Shown in pieces: positions 42,950 through 53,446 of a DNA stretch of 64,000 bases. The translations under genes were made by a program, and so were the position numbers. The notes below the pieces were generated by a model. That model did no database searches, was not told the origin of the DNA, and saw only the letters and a list, made by a program, of their open reading frames with translations. Position 1 is the first letter of the stretch. The number at the start of each line of letters is the position of its first letter. Source of the stretch: an uncultured Blastocatellia bacterium (GTDB lineage: Bacteria > Acidobacteriota > Blastocatellia > HR10); the NCBI GenBank assembly GCA_937934295.1, contig CALHAI010000004.1, positions 1-64,000 of the forward strand, in the 5' to 3' direction.

Positions 42950-44254
42950 ATGCGGCGGGAGTTTTCGCGAACGCGATCGGCTGAATGGTTCCATCGAGCG
43001 GTGCGGGTGATCCCCGGCGGCGTCAATAGTCCCGTGCGCGCGTTTCGCGCCGTTGGCGGAGAGCCGCTCTTCATGTGCTCGGCTCAGGGGGCGTATCTTG
43101 AAGATGCCGATGGGAATCGCTTCCTTGACTATGTGGGCTCGTGGGGGCCGATGATCCTCGGCCATGCGCATCCGGAGGTCGTGCGGGCGCTTGAGGAGGC
43201 CGTGCGGCGCGGGACATCGTATGGCGCGCCGACCTCCTGGGAGGTGGAGATGGCCGAGGAGATTCGCGAAGCGTTCCCTTCGATCGAGAAGGTGCGGATG
43301 ACCAACTCGGGCACCGAAGCGACGATGAGCGCCATCCGGCTGGCGCGCGCCGTCACCGGACGCCGTAAGATCGTGAAGTTCGAGGGGTGTTATCACGGCC
43401 ATGCCGATGCGCTTCTGGTGCGCGCGGGCTCTGGCGTCGCGACCTTGGGCTTACCCGACAGCCCGGGCGTGCTGCCCGAACTCGCGGCACAGACGCTCGT
43501 CATCCCGTTCAATGACGAAGGGGCGCTGGAGCAGATCTTCGACGCGCACGGGCCGGACATCGCCGGTGTGATCATCGAGCCCGTTGCCGGGAATATGGGC
43601 TGCGTCCTTCCGAAACCTGGCTTTTTGTCGAAAGTGCGCGCGCTGACCGAACGTCACGGCGCGCTCCTCATCTTCGACGAGGTGATTACGGGTTTTCGCG
43701 TGGGGTATCACGGCGCGCAAGGGCTCTACGGGATTCGCCCCGATTTGACGTGTTTGGGGAAGATCATCGGCGGCGGCTTGCCCGTTGGCGCCTTCGGCGG
43801 ACAAGAGGGGATCATGCGCGAGCTTGCTCCCGAAGGGCCGGTCTATCAAGCGGGCACGCTCTCGGGGAATCCCTTGGCCATGGTGGCTGGGCTCACGACG
43901 TTGCGCATCCTCAAACGGGAGCGGGAGACGCTCTATCCCCGGCTTGAGCGCTTGACGACTCGTTTGGCCGAAGGGATCGCGAGCGAAGCCGAACGCCGCG
44001 GCGTGCCGGTTCGCGTGAATCATCTCGCTTCGATGTTGACGGTCTTCTTCACCGATCGCGAGGTCACCGATTGGGCCTCGGCGGCTTCGAGCGATCGGGA
44101 TCGGTTCCGGCGCTTCTTCCACGCCCTGCTGGAGCGAGGGGTGTATTGGCCACCTTCGCCCTTTGAGACGGCTTTCGTGAGTGCGGCCCACGGTGAGGCG
44201 GAGATCGAAGCGACGCTTGACGCCGCGCGCGATGCGCTCCGCGAGATCGTGTGA
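42950..44254 (+). CDS. hemL: Glutamate-1-semialdehyde 2,1-aminomutase
   Basis: 434 residues from ATG 42950, downstream of GGAGG. The PLP lysine is Lys271 in [41 protein letters not shown] and [10 protein letters not shown] complete the class III aminotransferase pattern, and [13 protein letters not shown] is specific to HemL. It converts glutamate-1-semialdehyde to 5-aminolevulinate, so this organism makes haem by the C5 pathway. That fits the cytochrome b genes at the right end. Confidence 0.96.
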   Translation: MRREFSRTRSAEWFHRAVRVIPGGVNSPVRAFRAVGGEPLFMCSAQGAYLEDADGNRFLDYVGSWGPMILGHAHPEVVRALEEAVRRGTSYGAPTSWEVEMAEEIREAFPSIEKVRMTNSGTEATMSAIRLARAVTGRRKIVKFEGCYHGHADALLVRAGSGVATLGLPDSPGVLPELAAQTLVIPFNDEGALEQIFDAHGPDIAGVIIEPVAGNMGCVLPKPGFLSKVRALTERHGALLIFDEVITGFRVGYHGAQGLYGIRPDLTCLGKIIGGGLPVGAFGGQEGIMRELAPEGPVYQAGTLSGNPLAMVAGLTTLRILKRERETLYPRLERLTTRLAEGIASEAERRGVPVRVNHLASMLTVFFTDREVTDWASAASSDRDRFRRFFHALLERGVYWPPSPFETAFVSAAHGEAEIEATLDAARDALREIV

Positions 44255-44403
44255 GGAGCGGAGCAGGTCGCTGCGGGCGAAGAGGGTCCCCAGCTGGCCC
44301 GCGCTCATCGCCAGCGAGCGGAGAGAGCGTTCGGGATTCATCCCGCCCTCGCGCCGCTCTTCCGGGATCATGCCTCACGGAATCGCGTTTGGTGTTCGGG
44401 AAG

Positions 44404-44412
44404 TGGTATACT
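44404..44412 (+). promoter_or_regulatory. Extended -10 promoter of hutU
   Basis: TGG TATACT (44404-44412), no clear -35. The hutU ATG lies 46 nt downstream. The segment 44255-44403 contains no gene I can support. Confidence 0.45.
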
Positions 44413-44457
44413 GTGAGTCGCCTCAGGGGAATTCGGATTATGATGGAGGGGGAGAGT

Positions 44458-46110
44458 ATGACCTCGCGCGTCATTCGAGCCCCACGCGGTCGTGAGCTGA
44501 CATGCAAGGGGTGGCATCAGGAGGCCGCCCTACGCATGTTGATGAACAATCTCGATCCCGATGTGGCGGAGAAACCCGAAGACCTCATCGTCTACGGGGG
44601 CGCGGGGAAGGCCGCGCGAAATTGGGAGTGTTTCGAGGCGCTCGTGCGCGCTCTGCGGGAGTTGGAGAACGATGAGACGCTTCTCGTACAATCGGGCAAG
44701 CCCGTTGGCATCTTCCGCACGCACGAATGGGCGCCGCGCGTGCTCATCGCCAATGCGAATCTGGTGCCTCACTGGGCGACGCTCGCCGAGTTCCTGCGCT
44801 TGGAAGCCATGGGCCTCATCATGTATGGGCAGATGACGGCGGGAAGCTGGATCTATATCGGGACGCAGGGCATCGTGCAGGGCACGTTCGAGACGTTCGC
44901 GGCGGTGGCCGAGCGGCATTTCGGCGGGGATTTGCGCGGACGGCTCGTCGTCTCCGGGGGGATGGGGGGGATGGGCGGCGCGCAGCCGCTGGCGGCCACG
45001 ATGAACGGGGCGGCTTACTTGGGCATCGAGGTGGATCCGGCGCGCATCGAACGGCGCCTTCGGACGGGCTATTGCGATCGCCTGAGCTTCGATCTGGATG
45101 AGGCCCTGCGTTGGGTGTTAGAGGCCAAAGCGCGAGGCGAAGCGCTCTCGGTCGGATTGGTTGGGAATTGCGCCGAGGTCTTGCCCGAACTCGTGCGGCG
45201 CGGCATCGTGCCCGATGTCCTCACCGATCAAACGAGCGCACATGATCCGTTGAATGGCTATATCCCGGCCGGCTTGAGCGTGGAGCGCGCGGAGGAGTTG
45301 CGGCGCACGAATCCGCAGGACTACATCAAGCGCGCATATGATTCGATCGCCCGACATGTCGAAGCCATGCTCGCGCTCAAACGCCAGGGGGCGGTCACCT
45401 TCGAATATGGCAACAACATTCGCAAGCAGGCGGAGCTGGCCGGGGTGAGGGATGCCTTCGAGTTCCCCGGATTCGTCCTCGCCTACATTCGGCCGCTCTT
45501 CTGTCAGGGGCGAGGACCATTCCGCTGGGTGGCGCTCTCGGGCGATCCCGAAGATATTCGGAAGACGGACGAGCTGGTGTTGGAGTTGTTCCCCGAGGAT
45601 CGCATCCTGCGCCGATGGATCACACTCGCGCGCGAGAAAGTGAGATTTCAAGGGCTGCCGGCGCGCATCTGTTGGCTCGGTTATGGCGAACGCGCCGAAT
45701 TCGGCTTGGCCATCAATGACCTGGTGCGCGAGGGGAAGCTCTCGGCGCCCATCGTCATCGGCCGCGATCATCTGGATTGCGGATCGGTCGCATCTCCATA
45801 TCGCGAGACCGAGGGGATGCAGGACGGCAGCGATGCCATCGCCGATTGGCCGATCCTCAACGCGCTGCTCAATACGGCATCAGGAGCTTCTTGGGTCGCG
45901 TTCCATCACGGTGGGGGAGTGGGCATCGGGTACAGTCTGCACGCTGGACAGGTGATCGTCGCCGATGGGACGAAAGAAGGGGCGGTGCGGCTCGAGCGCG
46001 TGCTCACCAACGATCCGGGGATCGGCATCGCGCGTCATGCTGACGCCGGTTACGAGGACGCGATCGCGACGGCGCGCGCCAAGGGCGTGAAGATCCCGAT
46101 GCTCGCTTGA
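44458..46110 (+). CDS. hutU: Urocanate hydratase
   Basis: 550 residues from ATG 44458 (GGAGGG 7 nt upstream). The NAD+-binding [32 protein letters not shown] segment ([11 protein letters not shown]), YGNNIRKQA and the late [30 protein letters not shown] are diagnostic. The enzyme hydrates urocanate to imidazolone propionate in histidine breakdown. No other hut gene is next to it; the amidohydrolase at 59709 is exported and unlikely to be the cytoplasmic HutI. Confidence 0.96.
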   Translation: MTSRVIRAPRGRELTCKGWHQEAALRMLMNNLDPDVAEKPEDLIVYGGAGKAARNWECFEALVRALRELENDETLLVQSGKPVGIFRTHEWAPRVLIANANLVPHWATLAEFLRLEAMGLIMYGQMTAGSWIYIGTQGIVQGTFETFAAVAERHFGGDLRGRLVVSGGMGGMGGAQPLAATMNGAAYLGIEVDPARIERRLRTGYCDRLSFDLDEALRWVLEAKARGEALSVGLVGNCAEVLPELVRRGIVPDVLTDQTSAHDPLNGYIPAGLSVERAEELRRTNPQDYIKRAYDSIARHVEAMLALKRQGAVTFEYGNNIRKQAELAGVRDAFEFPGFVLAYIRPLFCQGRGPFRWVALSGDPEDIRKTDELVLELFPEDRILRRWITLAREKVRFQGLPARICWLGYGERAEFGLAINDLVREGKLSAPIVIGRDHLDCGSVASPYRETEGMQDGSDAIADWPILNALLNTASGASWVAFHHGGGVGIGYSLHAGQVIVADGTKEGAVRLERVLTNDPGIGIARHADAGYEDAIATARAKGVKIPMLA

Positions 46111-46201
46111 GCCGGCGATCATCGAGGGCGCGCTTGCGACTTCATGGAGCGATGGTATAGGTTTTGCTTCTTTCGGGTTGAGCGGGAGCGGGGAGAGCGC
46201 G

Positions 46202-47635
46202 ATGGAACGGATAAGTGCGACGCAGTTGGCCGTCATTGGGAGCGGGCCGGGCGGATATGCAGCCGCCTTTCGCGCTGCAGATCTCGGGCTGTCGGTGACT
46301 CTGATCGGTCAGGAGCCGGCACCCGGCGGTATCTGTCTGCACGTTGGATGCATCCCCTCGAAAGCGCTCTTGCATGTCGCGCGCGTGCTCGCCGAAGCGC
46401 GGGAGGCCGAGCGGTGGGGAGTCACGTTCGCCGCGCCACACCTTGATCTGGAACGCCTGCGCGCCTGGAAGCGAAGCGTCGTGGATCGGTTGACCGGCGG
46501 CCTGCGGCTGTTGGCCGAGCAGCGAGGCGTTCGATACCTGCGCGGGCGCGCGCATCTGCTGGATGCGCGGACGCTCCTTGTGGAGACCGATGCCGGCGAC
46601 GCCGAGCGCGTGAGCTTTCAACAGGCGATCCTGGCGACCGGATCGCGACCGGCGGAGCTGCCCGGACTTTCGCTCTCGAGTCCGCGCCTCATGGATTCGA
46701 CGCGCGCTCTGGAACTGGAGGACGTCCCGCGAACCTTGCTGGTGATCGGCGGGGGGTATATCGGGTTGGAACTCGGCACGGTCTACGCCATGCTCGGCGC
46801 GCGCGTGACGCTCGTGGAGATGCTGCCGGGGATTCTGCCCGGCATGGATCGCGATCTCGTCTCGATCCTGGCCCGGCGGATCGAATCGCTCTTTGAGGCC
46901 GTGCTCGTCAATACGATCGTCGCCGACATGCGAGAGGAGGCCGAAGGCCTCCGCGTGCGATTGGAGGGGGTTGGGGGACATGCCGTTCCACCTCCGGCCG
47001 AGCGCGTGTTCGAGAGAGTCCTCGTCTGCGTCGGGCGAAGGCCGAACGCACAGGGCCTTGGGCTGGAGCGCACGCGCGTGGAGCGCGATGCGCGCGGCTT
47101 CGTGCAGGTGGATGCCCAGCGGCGTACGGCCGAACCGACACTCTTCGCCATTGGCGACGTCGCGGGCGAGCCGATGCTCGCGCATAAGGCCATGCACGAG
47201 GCTCGCGTGGCTGTCGAAGCGATCGTCGGCCATCACACGACGTTCGCCCCCCGCGCGATCCCGGCCGTCGTCTTCACCGATCCGGAGATCGCCTGGTGTG
47301 GGCTGACGGAGATGCAGGCGCGACAGGAGAATCGGCCGATCAAGGTCGCGCGCTTCCCGTGGGCGGCGTCCGGACGCGCGGTGACGCTGGATCGTCCGGA
47401 AGGGGTCACGAAACTCATCCTCGATCCGGAGAGTGAACGGATTCTCGGCGTGGGCATCGTCGGCGTGGGCGCGGGAGAGTTGATCGCCGAAGGTGTTCTC
47501 GCTGTCGAGATGGGGGCGCGCGCCTCGGACTTGGAGAAAGTGATTCATCCGCATCCGACGCTTTCGGAAACGCTCATGGAGGCTGCCGAAGCGTTCCTCG
47601 GCGTGAGCCCACATCTCTATCGGCGCAAGGCGTGA
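46202..47635 (+). CDS. lpdA: Dihydrolipoamide dehydrogenase (E3)
   Basis: 477 residues from ATG 46202. FAD site VIGSGPGGYAAAF, redox disulfide Cys45/Cys50 in GGICLHVGCIPSKALL, NAD-binding LLVIGGGYIGLELGTVYAMLG, and the C-terminal catalytic EKVIHPHPTLSE. It reoxidises lipoamide of the 2-oxoacid dehydrogenase or glycine cleavage complexes. No E1 or E2 gene is adjacent. The redox loop has Ile and His (GICLHVGC) where Thr and Asn are usual, a mild variation. Confidence 0.93.
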   Translation: MERISATQLAVIGSGPGGYAAAFRAADLGLSVTLIGQEPAPGGICLHVGCIPSKALLHVARVLAEAREAERWGVTFAAPHLDLERLRAWKRSVVDRLTGGLRLLAEQRGVRYLRGRAHLLDARTLLVETDAGDAERVSFQQAILATGSRPAELPGLSLSSPRLMDSTRALELEDVPRTLLVIGGGYIGLELGTVYAMLGARVTLVEMLPGILPGMDRDLVSILARRIESLFEAVLVNTIVADMREEAEGLRVRLEGVGGHAVPPPAERVFERVLVCVGRRPNAQGLGLERTRVERDARGFVQVDAQRRTAEPTLFAIGDVAGEPMLAHKAMHEARVAVEAIVGHHTTFAPRAIPAVVFTDPEIAWCGLTEMQARQENRPIKVARFPWAASGRAVTLDRPEGVTKLILDPESERILGVGIVGVGAGELIAEGVLAVEMGARASDLEKVIHPHPTLSETLMEAAEAFLGVSPHLYRRKA

Positions 47636-47675
47636 GCGGTATCGCTGAATCGAACTCTTTCGCCGGAGGAGGGAG

Positions 47676-48986
47676 ATGAGCATGCGCCGATTGTGGTTGG
47701 GGAGCGTCTCCGTGCTCATCTTGTTGAACTGCGCTGTGTCTGCGCAAGAGGTGGCATGGCGCGCGAACGCGGCGCGGATGGAGGAGCGCATCCTTCGTCT
47801 CGCCGAATTCGGGAAGGACCCGCGCGGCGGCGTCAGCCGCGTGGCCTTCAGCGAGGCCGATCTTCGCGGACGGGCGTACATCATCTCGCTCATGCGTCAG
47901 GCGGGCCTTGCCGTGCGCATTGATCCGGCGGGTAATATCATCGGGCGTCGCGAAGGCCGCGAGTCGCATTTGCCCCCGATCGTCTTCGGCTCGCACATCG
48001 ATTCTGTGCCCAATGGGGGGCGGTACGATGGCGTCGTCGGCGTCATCGGCGCGATCGAGTGCATCGAAGTGCTGAACGCACACGGCGTGACGACGCGGCA
48101 TCCCTTGGAGGTCATCGTCTTCGCTGGCGAAGAGGGAGGACTTGTCGGCAGCCGGGCGCTCATTGGGGCATTGACGCCGGAAGCGCTGGCGGTCGTCAGC
48201 ATAAGTGGGAAGACCGTACGCGACGGCATCCGCGCCATCGGGGGCGATCCGGATCGGCTTGCCGAAGCCGTACGCCGTCCCGGGGAGGTCAGGGCCTTCC
48301 TCGAGCTGCATATCGAGCAGGGGGGGACGCTTGAAGCCGAGGGCGCGCAGATCGGCGTCGTCGAAGGGATCGTCGGCATTCGGCGGTGGGACGTGGTGGT
48401 CGAGGGATTCGCCAATCACGCGGGGACAACGCCGATGAATCAACGCCGCGATGCGCTTGTGGCGGCCGCCGAGTTGATCCTCGCTGTGAATCGCGTGGTG
48501 ACAAGCGTGCCTGGGCGTCAGGTGGGGACTGTCGGCCGCATCGGGGCTGAGCCGGGCGCGCCCAACGTCATCCCAGGGCGCGTCCGCATGAGCCTGGAGC
48601 TGCGCGATCTCTCGGCTGAGAAGATCGAGCAGCTCTTCGAGCGCATTGGCGAGGAAGCGCGCGCCATCCAGCAGCGGCGCGGCGTGACAATCACCTTCAT
48701 GCCCATTGACGCGACGGCCATCCCCGCTCCGACCGATACGCGTGTGCGTCGGCTCATCGCTGAGACGGCTCGCGAGCTGGGCCTGCGCGCGATCTTCCTG
48801 CCAAGCGGCGCCGGACACGATGCGCAGAATATGGCGCGCATCGCTCCGACGGGCATGATCTTCGTGCCGAGCGTCGGCGGCATCAGCCATTCTCCGCAGG
48901 AATATACGCGTCCCGAAGATTTGGCCAACGGCGCCACCGTGCTGCTGCACACGATCCTGAAAATTGACCGAGGTGCTCTGCCGTAA
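47676..48986 (+). CDS. M20-family amidohydrolase (N-carbamoyl-L-amino acid hydrolase/allantoate amidohydrolase-like), exported
   Basis: 436 residues with an N-terminal signal peptide (MSMRRLWLGSVSVLILLNCAVSAQE). The di-metal core is FGSHIDSVPNGGRYDGVVGVIGAI and VIVFAGEEGG, with a later LELHIEQGGTLEAE and SGAGHDAQNMARI typical of the hydantoinase/carbamoylase branch. These enzymes split the ureido or amide bond of carbamoyl amino acids, allantoate or similar compounds. Export to the periplasm is unusual for the group and suggests uptake of extracellular nitrogen compounds. Confidence 0.9.
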   Translation: MSMRRLWLGSVSVLILLNCAVSAQEVAWRANAARMEERILRLAEFGKDPRGGVSRVAFSEADLRGRAYIISLMRQAGLAVRIDPAGNIIGRREGRESHLPPIVFGSHIDSVPNGGRYDGVVGVIGAIECIEVLNAHGVTTRHPLEVIVFAGEEGGLVGSRALIGALTPEALAVVSISGKTVRDGIRAIGGDPDRLAEAVRRPGEVRAFLELHIEQGGTLEAEGAQIGVVEGIVGIRRWDVVVEGFANHAGTTPMNQRRDALVAAAELILAVNRVVTSVPGRQVGTVGRIGAEPGAPNVIPGRVRMSLELRDLSAEKIEQLFERIGEEARAIQQRRGVTITFMPIDATAIPAPTDTRVRRLIAETARELGLRAIFLPSGAGHDAQNMARIAPTGMIFVPSVGGISHSPQEYTRPEDLANGATVLLHTILKIDRGALP

Positions 48987-48990
48987 CGGG

Positions 48991-50805
48991 ATGTCCGCCG
49001 TGCGCGCGAGGAGGAAGGCGATCGGCCTGGTGCTTCTCTCTCTGGGTGGGTTCCTCCCCATCGGCCCCAAGCGCGCCGAGGATCCGATCAAGCGGTACGT
49101 GAACGAGAAGCACGGATGCTCGCTCTACTACTCGTCCGCGAGATGGCGCCTGCAGGTCCAATCCGGTTCGGGAAGCGAGACCGCGATCTTCACGGCGCGA
49201 GACGCTCCGGACGTCATGGCCGTGTTGAATATGTTCGATCCGGTGCCGAACCTCGCGCTACATCCCCGACAGCTCTTCGACATGGACAAGGGGGCACTGG
49301 CGATGATCTTCGGCGGACTGGAGATCCGGGAGGAGCACACCCTGACGCTCTCGGGCGCGACGGCGCATCGGGTGAGCTTCGAGGGGCGAGAGAAGCGCGT
49401 GACCCGGTACACGATCGTCCATCGCGGTTCCGTCTACTTGCTCGTGTACATCGCGCCGAAGTCGAAATACGAGTCGTATCAGCCGGGCTTTCGCCTCATG
49501 GTCGAGACGTTTCGCATCTTCGGGGCGGGGGTTCCCGAAGTCGATCCCCGAGCGCTCTCGCCCGAGATCGTGGCTGAACCCGCTGGCGAACATGCTGTGC
49601 ACATCCGCACGCAGCCGGATCCCGTGTTCGTGGAGGTTCGAGAGGGGGATCAAAACTGGCATTATCATCTCGTCCTGGCGAATCCGCATGAGAGCGAGAT
49701 CGAACTTCGGGAGATCCGCGTGCGCTATGTGAGCGAGGGGCGCGTGCTGGAGGAGATGCGGCTCGATCCTCCGGCGATCGAACGGGCTGTGGAAGGGGGA
49801 TCGAATTGTCTTCCCCCGAAAGGGGAAGCGTGGTGGCGCGATCACGCTGGGCATCGCGAGCGCGCGCCCGAGAGCATCGAGTACACGATCTTCTTCCGCG
49901 CGGGAGATCGGTTGTGGCAGCAGACGCAGCGCGTCCAATTACTCCGCTACCGGCCGAAGACGCGGTTCACGCTCCCCTTCAATGGGGTCTGGCGCGTGTG
50001 GCGCGGGCACGACGTCTTCGAGGGGCATCGGCAACAGGCCGACGCGCAAGCCTTCGCGTACGATTTCATCTACGAACGTGAAAAGGGGGATTGCGTTCCA
50101 CCGGAAGCGCGCGCGGCGACTGAGCGGGGAAGAGCATCGGCGAGGGCGCGTCGCGCACGGCCGACTCGCAGCGGCCCCGCCTCGGCGGGGCGGCTCACGG
50201 ATTTTTATGCCTTTGGTCGGAAGGTCCTGGCGCCGGCCGATGGGCGTGTCGTGCACGCGGTGGATGGCGAGCCGGATCGTCCTCCGGTCAGGACGCGCCT
50301 GCGGCTGGCGCGACCTTCGGGAGAGGACCCGCGCCAGATTTTCGGGAACTACGTTGTCCTGGAGCACGGCCATGGGGAATTCAGCCTGCTGGGACATTTG
50401 CGGCAAGGATCGGTGCGCGTGAAGCGCGGGGATCGGGTGAAACGTGGCCAGGTCCTGGCCGAATGTGGGAATTCCGGAGCGAGCGCGCAACCGCATCTCC
50501 ATTTTCACGTCATGGATGGACCGGATCCGATTCGGAGTCGAGGCCTCCCCGTGCATTTTGGGAACTATCGTCTCTGGCGTGCCGGACAGGCCTCCCTCGT
50601 TCGATCCGGGGTTCCTCGCACGGGGGAGTGCCTGGAACGCGTGGTCGAGCCGGTGCGCCACCGTGCGCCGACCCGTAGGCCGGCTCGCCCGACGAGAGGG
50701 CGACGGCGTGCCAGCCTCCCTCCATGGGGTGAGGTGATCCCCTCTGTGAGGGAGGCGGCAGCCGTCAGCGCGCCCTCCCTGACGAGTCTCGCGAGCGTGG
50801 GATGA
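48991..50805 (+). CDS. Secreted M23 metallopeptidase
   Basis: 604 residues from ATG 48991, chosen to avoid the overlap with the upstream gene and to begin the signal-like segment (KAIGLVLLSLGGFLPIG). The first 200 residues resemble a beta-rich surface domain and the middle 130 an immunoglobulin-like domain (NPHESEIELREIRVRYVSEGRVLEEM). The lysostaphin-type domain has QAFAYDF (first zinc ligands), LAPADGRVVHAVDG, YVVLEHGHGEFSLLGHL and the signature PHLHFHV. It probably hydrolyses peptidoglycan cross-links. The C-terminal 50 residues are Arg/Pro-rich and unlike the rest. Confidence 0.82.
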   Translation: MSAVRARRKAIGLVLLSLGGFLPIGPKRAEDPIKRYVNEKHGCSLYYSSARWRLQVQSGSGSETAIFTARDAPDVMAVLNMFDPVPNLALHPRQLFDMDKGALAMIFGGLEIREEHTLTLSGATAHRVSFEGREKRVTRYTIVHRGSVYLLVYIAPKSKYESYQPGFRLMVETFRIFGAGVPEVDPRALSPEIVAEPAGEHAVHIRTQPDPVFVEVREGDQNWHYHLVLANPHESEIELREIRVRYVSEGRVLEEMRLDPPAIERAVEGGSNCLPPKGEAWWRDHAGHRERAPESIEYTIFFRAGDRLWQQTQRVQLLRYRPKTRFTLPFNGVWRVWRGHDVFEGHRQQADAQAFAYDFIYEREKGDCVPPEARAATERGRASARARRARPTRSGPASAGRLTDFYAFGRKVLAPADGRVVHAVDGEPDRPPVRTRLRLARPSGEDPRQIFGNYVVLEHGHGEFSLLGHLRQGSVRVKRGDRVKRGQVLAECGNSGASAQPHLHFHVMDGPDPIRSRGLPVHFGNYRLWRAGQASLVRSGVPRTGECLERVVEPVRHRAPTRRPARPTRGRRRASLPPWGEVIPSVREAAAVSAPSLTSLASVG

Positions 50806-51209
50806 AAGGGGGCAGTGGCGTGTACTGCGTGGTCGTGCGCTTGGAGCGCGAGGCGCATCTGCGCGTCGGGCGCCTCGGCCGGGTACGGTTCGCTCCCGGC
50901 ACGTATGTGTACACGGGGCGAGCGGCGCGCGGCCTCGCAGCACGCCTCGCCCGACATCTTCGGCGTCGAAAGCCGACGCGGTGGCACATTGACCATCTGA
51001 CAACCCACCGATGGGCGCGCGTCGTCGGCATCGTCGTCTTCCTTGGCGACGCGGCACGGGAATGCCAAGTGAATCAAGGCGTGATGGCCTCGGCGCAGAG
51101 CGGGGTGCCCGGCTTCGGAGCGAGCGATTGCCGAAGTGGATGCCGCTCGCATCTGGCATACTTCGCGCCTCATGAGGCCTCACGTTGGGTGAAGGAGGAA
51201 GAGCGATGA
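50802..51209 (+). CDS. GIY-YIG-related DUF123 protein
   Basis: 135 residues; its ATG overlaps the M23 stop (ATGA). The pattern GVYCVVVRL, APGTYVYTGRAARGLAARLARHL and RWHIDHL matches the DUF123 branch of GIY-YIG nucleases, sometimes joined to endonuclease III in other organisms. Cysteines CQVNQG and CRSGC may be structural. Enzymatic activity is unproven for the family. Confidence 0.75.
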   Translation: MKGGSGVYCVVVRLEREAHLRVGRLGRVRFAPGTYVYTGRAARGLAARLARHLRRRKPTRWHIDHLTTHRWARVVGIVVFLGDAARECQVNQGVMASAQSGVPGFGASDCRSGCRSHLAYFAPHEASRWVKEEER

Positions 51210-51340
51210 ACTGGCGAGATCCGCAAGTGATTTGGCTTGTCATCTTGACGGTTGTGCTGATCGCCCACATGATCAAGGACGCCACGGAGTTTCGGAAGAT
51301 CCGACGGTTGGAAGAAGAGGTGGCGGCCTTGAAGAGATAG
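51206..51340 (+). CDS. 44-residue single-pass membrane protein
   Basis: ATG 51206 overlaps the stop of the DUF123 gene and GAAGGAGGAAG lies just upstream. The product is MNWRDPQVIWLVILTVVLIA followed by HMIKDATEFRKIRRLEEEVAALKR: one membrane helix (about residues 7-21) then a charged amphipathic coil. The tight coupling and ribosome site make it likely real. Function unknown. Confidence 0.55.
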   Translation: MNWRDPQVIWLVILTVVLIAHMIKDATEFRKIRRLEEEVAALKR

Positions 51341-51507
51341 CCCGCGTCTGGGCGGCACACGCGCGCATATTGGCGAAGCAGTCCGCGCTATGGGATCTCA
51401 AGCGGATCGTTCGCAGTCGGGAACGTGCGGCGCGGTGACGTTCGCAGGAACGAACGCGGAAAGGCGCGATGGTCAAGCGATGACGCCTTCGGTAAAATTA
51501 CGGGGCG

Positions 51508-53376
51508 ATGAGCGCGACTTTTCTGGATCGGCTCACTCAAGAGGTGTTGCTGGCCGATGGGGCGATGGGGACGCTCCTTCTGGCGCGGGGGATTGAGCCC
51601 AAGGCGCTCATGGAGCAGAACCTCACCAATCCGGACCTCATCCGCCAGATCCACCTCGACTACATTCGGGCGGGCGCGCAACTGATCGAGACCAACACGT
51701 TCCTGGCGAATCGGCTGCGTCTGGCCGAACATGGCTTGGACTCAGAGCTTGAGGCGATCAACCGCGCGGCCGTTCGAATCGCGCGTGAGGCCGTGCGGAT
51801 GAGCGGCGAGGAGGTCTTCATCGCGGGTTCAGTGGGGCCGCTGGGCGCATTGGTCAAACCCTATGGGAATCTCACGCTGGACGATCTCTCGGCGGCGTAT
51901 GTCGAGCAGATCGCCCTCCTCGTGGACGAGGGCGTGGACGTCATCATCATCGAGACGCATCCGAGCCTGCTGGAAGCCCTTGAAGCTGTGCGCGCGGCCA
52001 AGACCGTCTCGCCCACGACGCCCATCATCGCGCAGATGACGTTCTTGGAGGATGGGAAGTCGAAGTTCGGAGACGATCTGCGCCGCTCTCTGGAAGCGCT
52101 GGCTGCCGCCGATGCCGATGTCGTGGGGGTCAATTGCAGCGGGCCGCAGATGACCTACGACATCATCTACGAGTTCCTGAGGACGACCGATCTCCCCATC
52201 TCCATCATGCCGAACGCGGGTCTGCCCCAGTTCATCGGTGGGCGGACGATCTATCTCTCCTCGCCCGAGTATCTGCGCGAGTATGCGCGCCGTTTCGTCG
52301 AAGCCGGCGCCAATCTCCTCGGTGGCTGCTGCGGGACGACGCCCGAGCACATTCGGGCGATGAGCGCGGTCGTGCGTGGTCAAGTCCCTCGGCGCATGCG
52401 ACAGCGCGTCGCCGTCTCCGTCGATGTGACGGAGGAGCCGACGCTCGCCCCTTCCGCTGCTCCGCTTCCGGGGAGATTTCGCGAACGACTCGGTCGCGAA
52501 TTCGTCGTGGCGGTGGAGGTACACCCCCCTCGGGGGTTGGAATATCGGGCGCCAATTGAGCGGATTCGTCAGCTGGCGCGCTGTGGCGTGGATGCCGTGA
52601 GCGTCCATGATCCGCCCGAAGCGCGCGTGAGCCTGTCGAGCCTCGTCTTCGCCTACCTGGTTCAAACGCAGGCGGGCGTCGAGGCGATCTGGCACCTCTC
52701 CTGTCGCGATCGCACGCTCGCGACGATTCATTCGGAGCTGCTTGGAGCAGCCGCGCTCGGCGTGCGCAACGTCTTAGCCCTCACGGGGGAGGCCGCGAGC
52801 GTCGGCGAATGGCCGCGCTGGCCCTCAGCCCACGATGTGAGCGCGACCGGAGTGGTGAAGATCATCGAGGGCTTGAATCGCGGGCGCACGCTGACGGGGA
52901 ACGACATCGGATCGCTGACGGACTTTCGCGTCGGCGTGCTCGCGCAGGTCGGCGCCGAGGACCTCGATGTCGAACTTCGTAAGCTCGAGGAGCGGGTCGA
53001 GGCCGGAGCGCACTTCATCGTCACGACGCCGGTCTTCGACGTGGAGCGCTTCGAGCACTTCTTGAGACGCTGTGCTGGGTTCGGCCTCCCCATCCTCGTG
53101 GGAATCCTCCCCTTGAAGAGCGCGCGCCATGCCGAGTTCCTCCATCATGAGGTGCCGGGGATCACGATTCCCGACGCTGTGCGCGAGCGCCTGCGTCGGG
53201 CTCAAGAAGACGAAGCCGCCGAAGGGATGCGCGTCGCCCGCGAGCTGATCGCGCAGCTCCGGCCGCAGGTGGCGGGCGTGCATCTGATCCCCCCCTCGGA
53301 GCGATGGGACGCGCTGCCGGAGGTGCTCGCCGCCTGTCTTCCTCAGGAGCAGAGGACGGACGCACTCGGGGTGTGA
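51508..53376 (+). CDS. Bifunctional homocysteine S-methyltransferase/5,10-methylenetetrahydrofolate reductase
   Basis: 622 residues. The N-terminal homocysteine methyltransferase domain (about 1-300) has LLADGAMGTLLLARGIEP, ETNTFLANRLRL, VVGVNCSGP and LLGGCCGTTPEHI, whose cysteines bind zinc. The C-terminal MTHFR domain (about 320-620) has EVHPPRGLEYRAPIERI, NVLALTGEAAS, FIVTTPVFDVERF and PILVGILPLKS. The fusion resembles the YitJ family and would make methyl-THF and transfer a methyl group to homocysteine. TAAAAT (51493-51498) is 9 nt before the ATG, pointing to a leaderless mRNA. Confidence 0.92.
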   Translation: MSATFLDRLTQEVLLADGAMGTLLLARGIEPKALMEQNLTNPDLIRQIHLDYIRAGAQLIETNTFLANRLRLAEHGLDSELEAINRAAVRIAREAVRMSGEEVFIAGSVGPLGALVKPYGNLTLDDLSAAYVEQIALLVDEGVDVIIIETHPSLLEALEAVRAAKTVSPTTPIIAQMTFLEDGKSKFGDDLRRSLEALAAADADVVGVNCSGPQMTYDIIYEFLRTTDLPISIMPNAGLPQFIGGRTIYLSSPEYLREYARRFVEAGANLLGGCCGTTPEHIRAMSAVVRGQVPRRMRQRVAVSVDVTEEPTLAPSAAPLPGRFRERLGREFVVAVEVHPPRGLEYRAPIERIRQLARCGVDAVSVHDPPEARVSLSSLVFAYLVQTQAGVEAIWHLSCRDRTLATIHSELLGAAALGVRNVLALTGEAASVGEWPRWPSAHDVSATGVVKIIEGLNRGRTLTGNDIGSLTDFRVGVLAQVGAEDLDVELRKLEERVEAGAHFIVTTPVFDVERFEHFLRRCAGFGLPILVGILPLKSARHAEFLHHEVPGITIPDAVRERLRRAQEDEAAEGMRVARELIAQLRPQVAGVHLIPPSERWDALPEVLAACLPQEQRTDALGV

Positions 53377-53446
53377 ACGCGCCTCCCCGGGCGCGGGAGG
53401 GAACTGCGCTTTCCCCACATGTCCGAATAGGCTAAACTATCCTCCT

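Noticed and set aside
46142..47893. 583-codon minus-strand frame
   Set aside because: Antisense of lpdA with no domain evidence.
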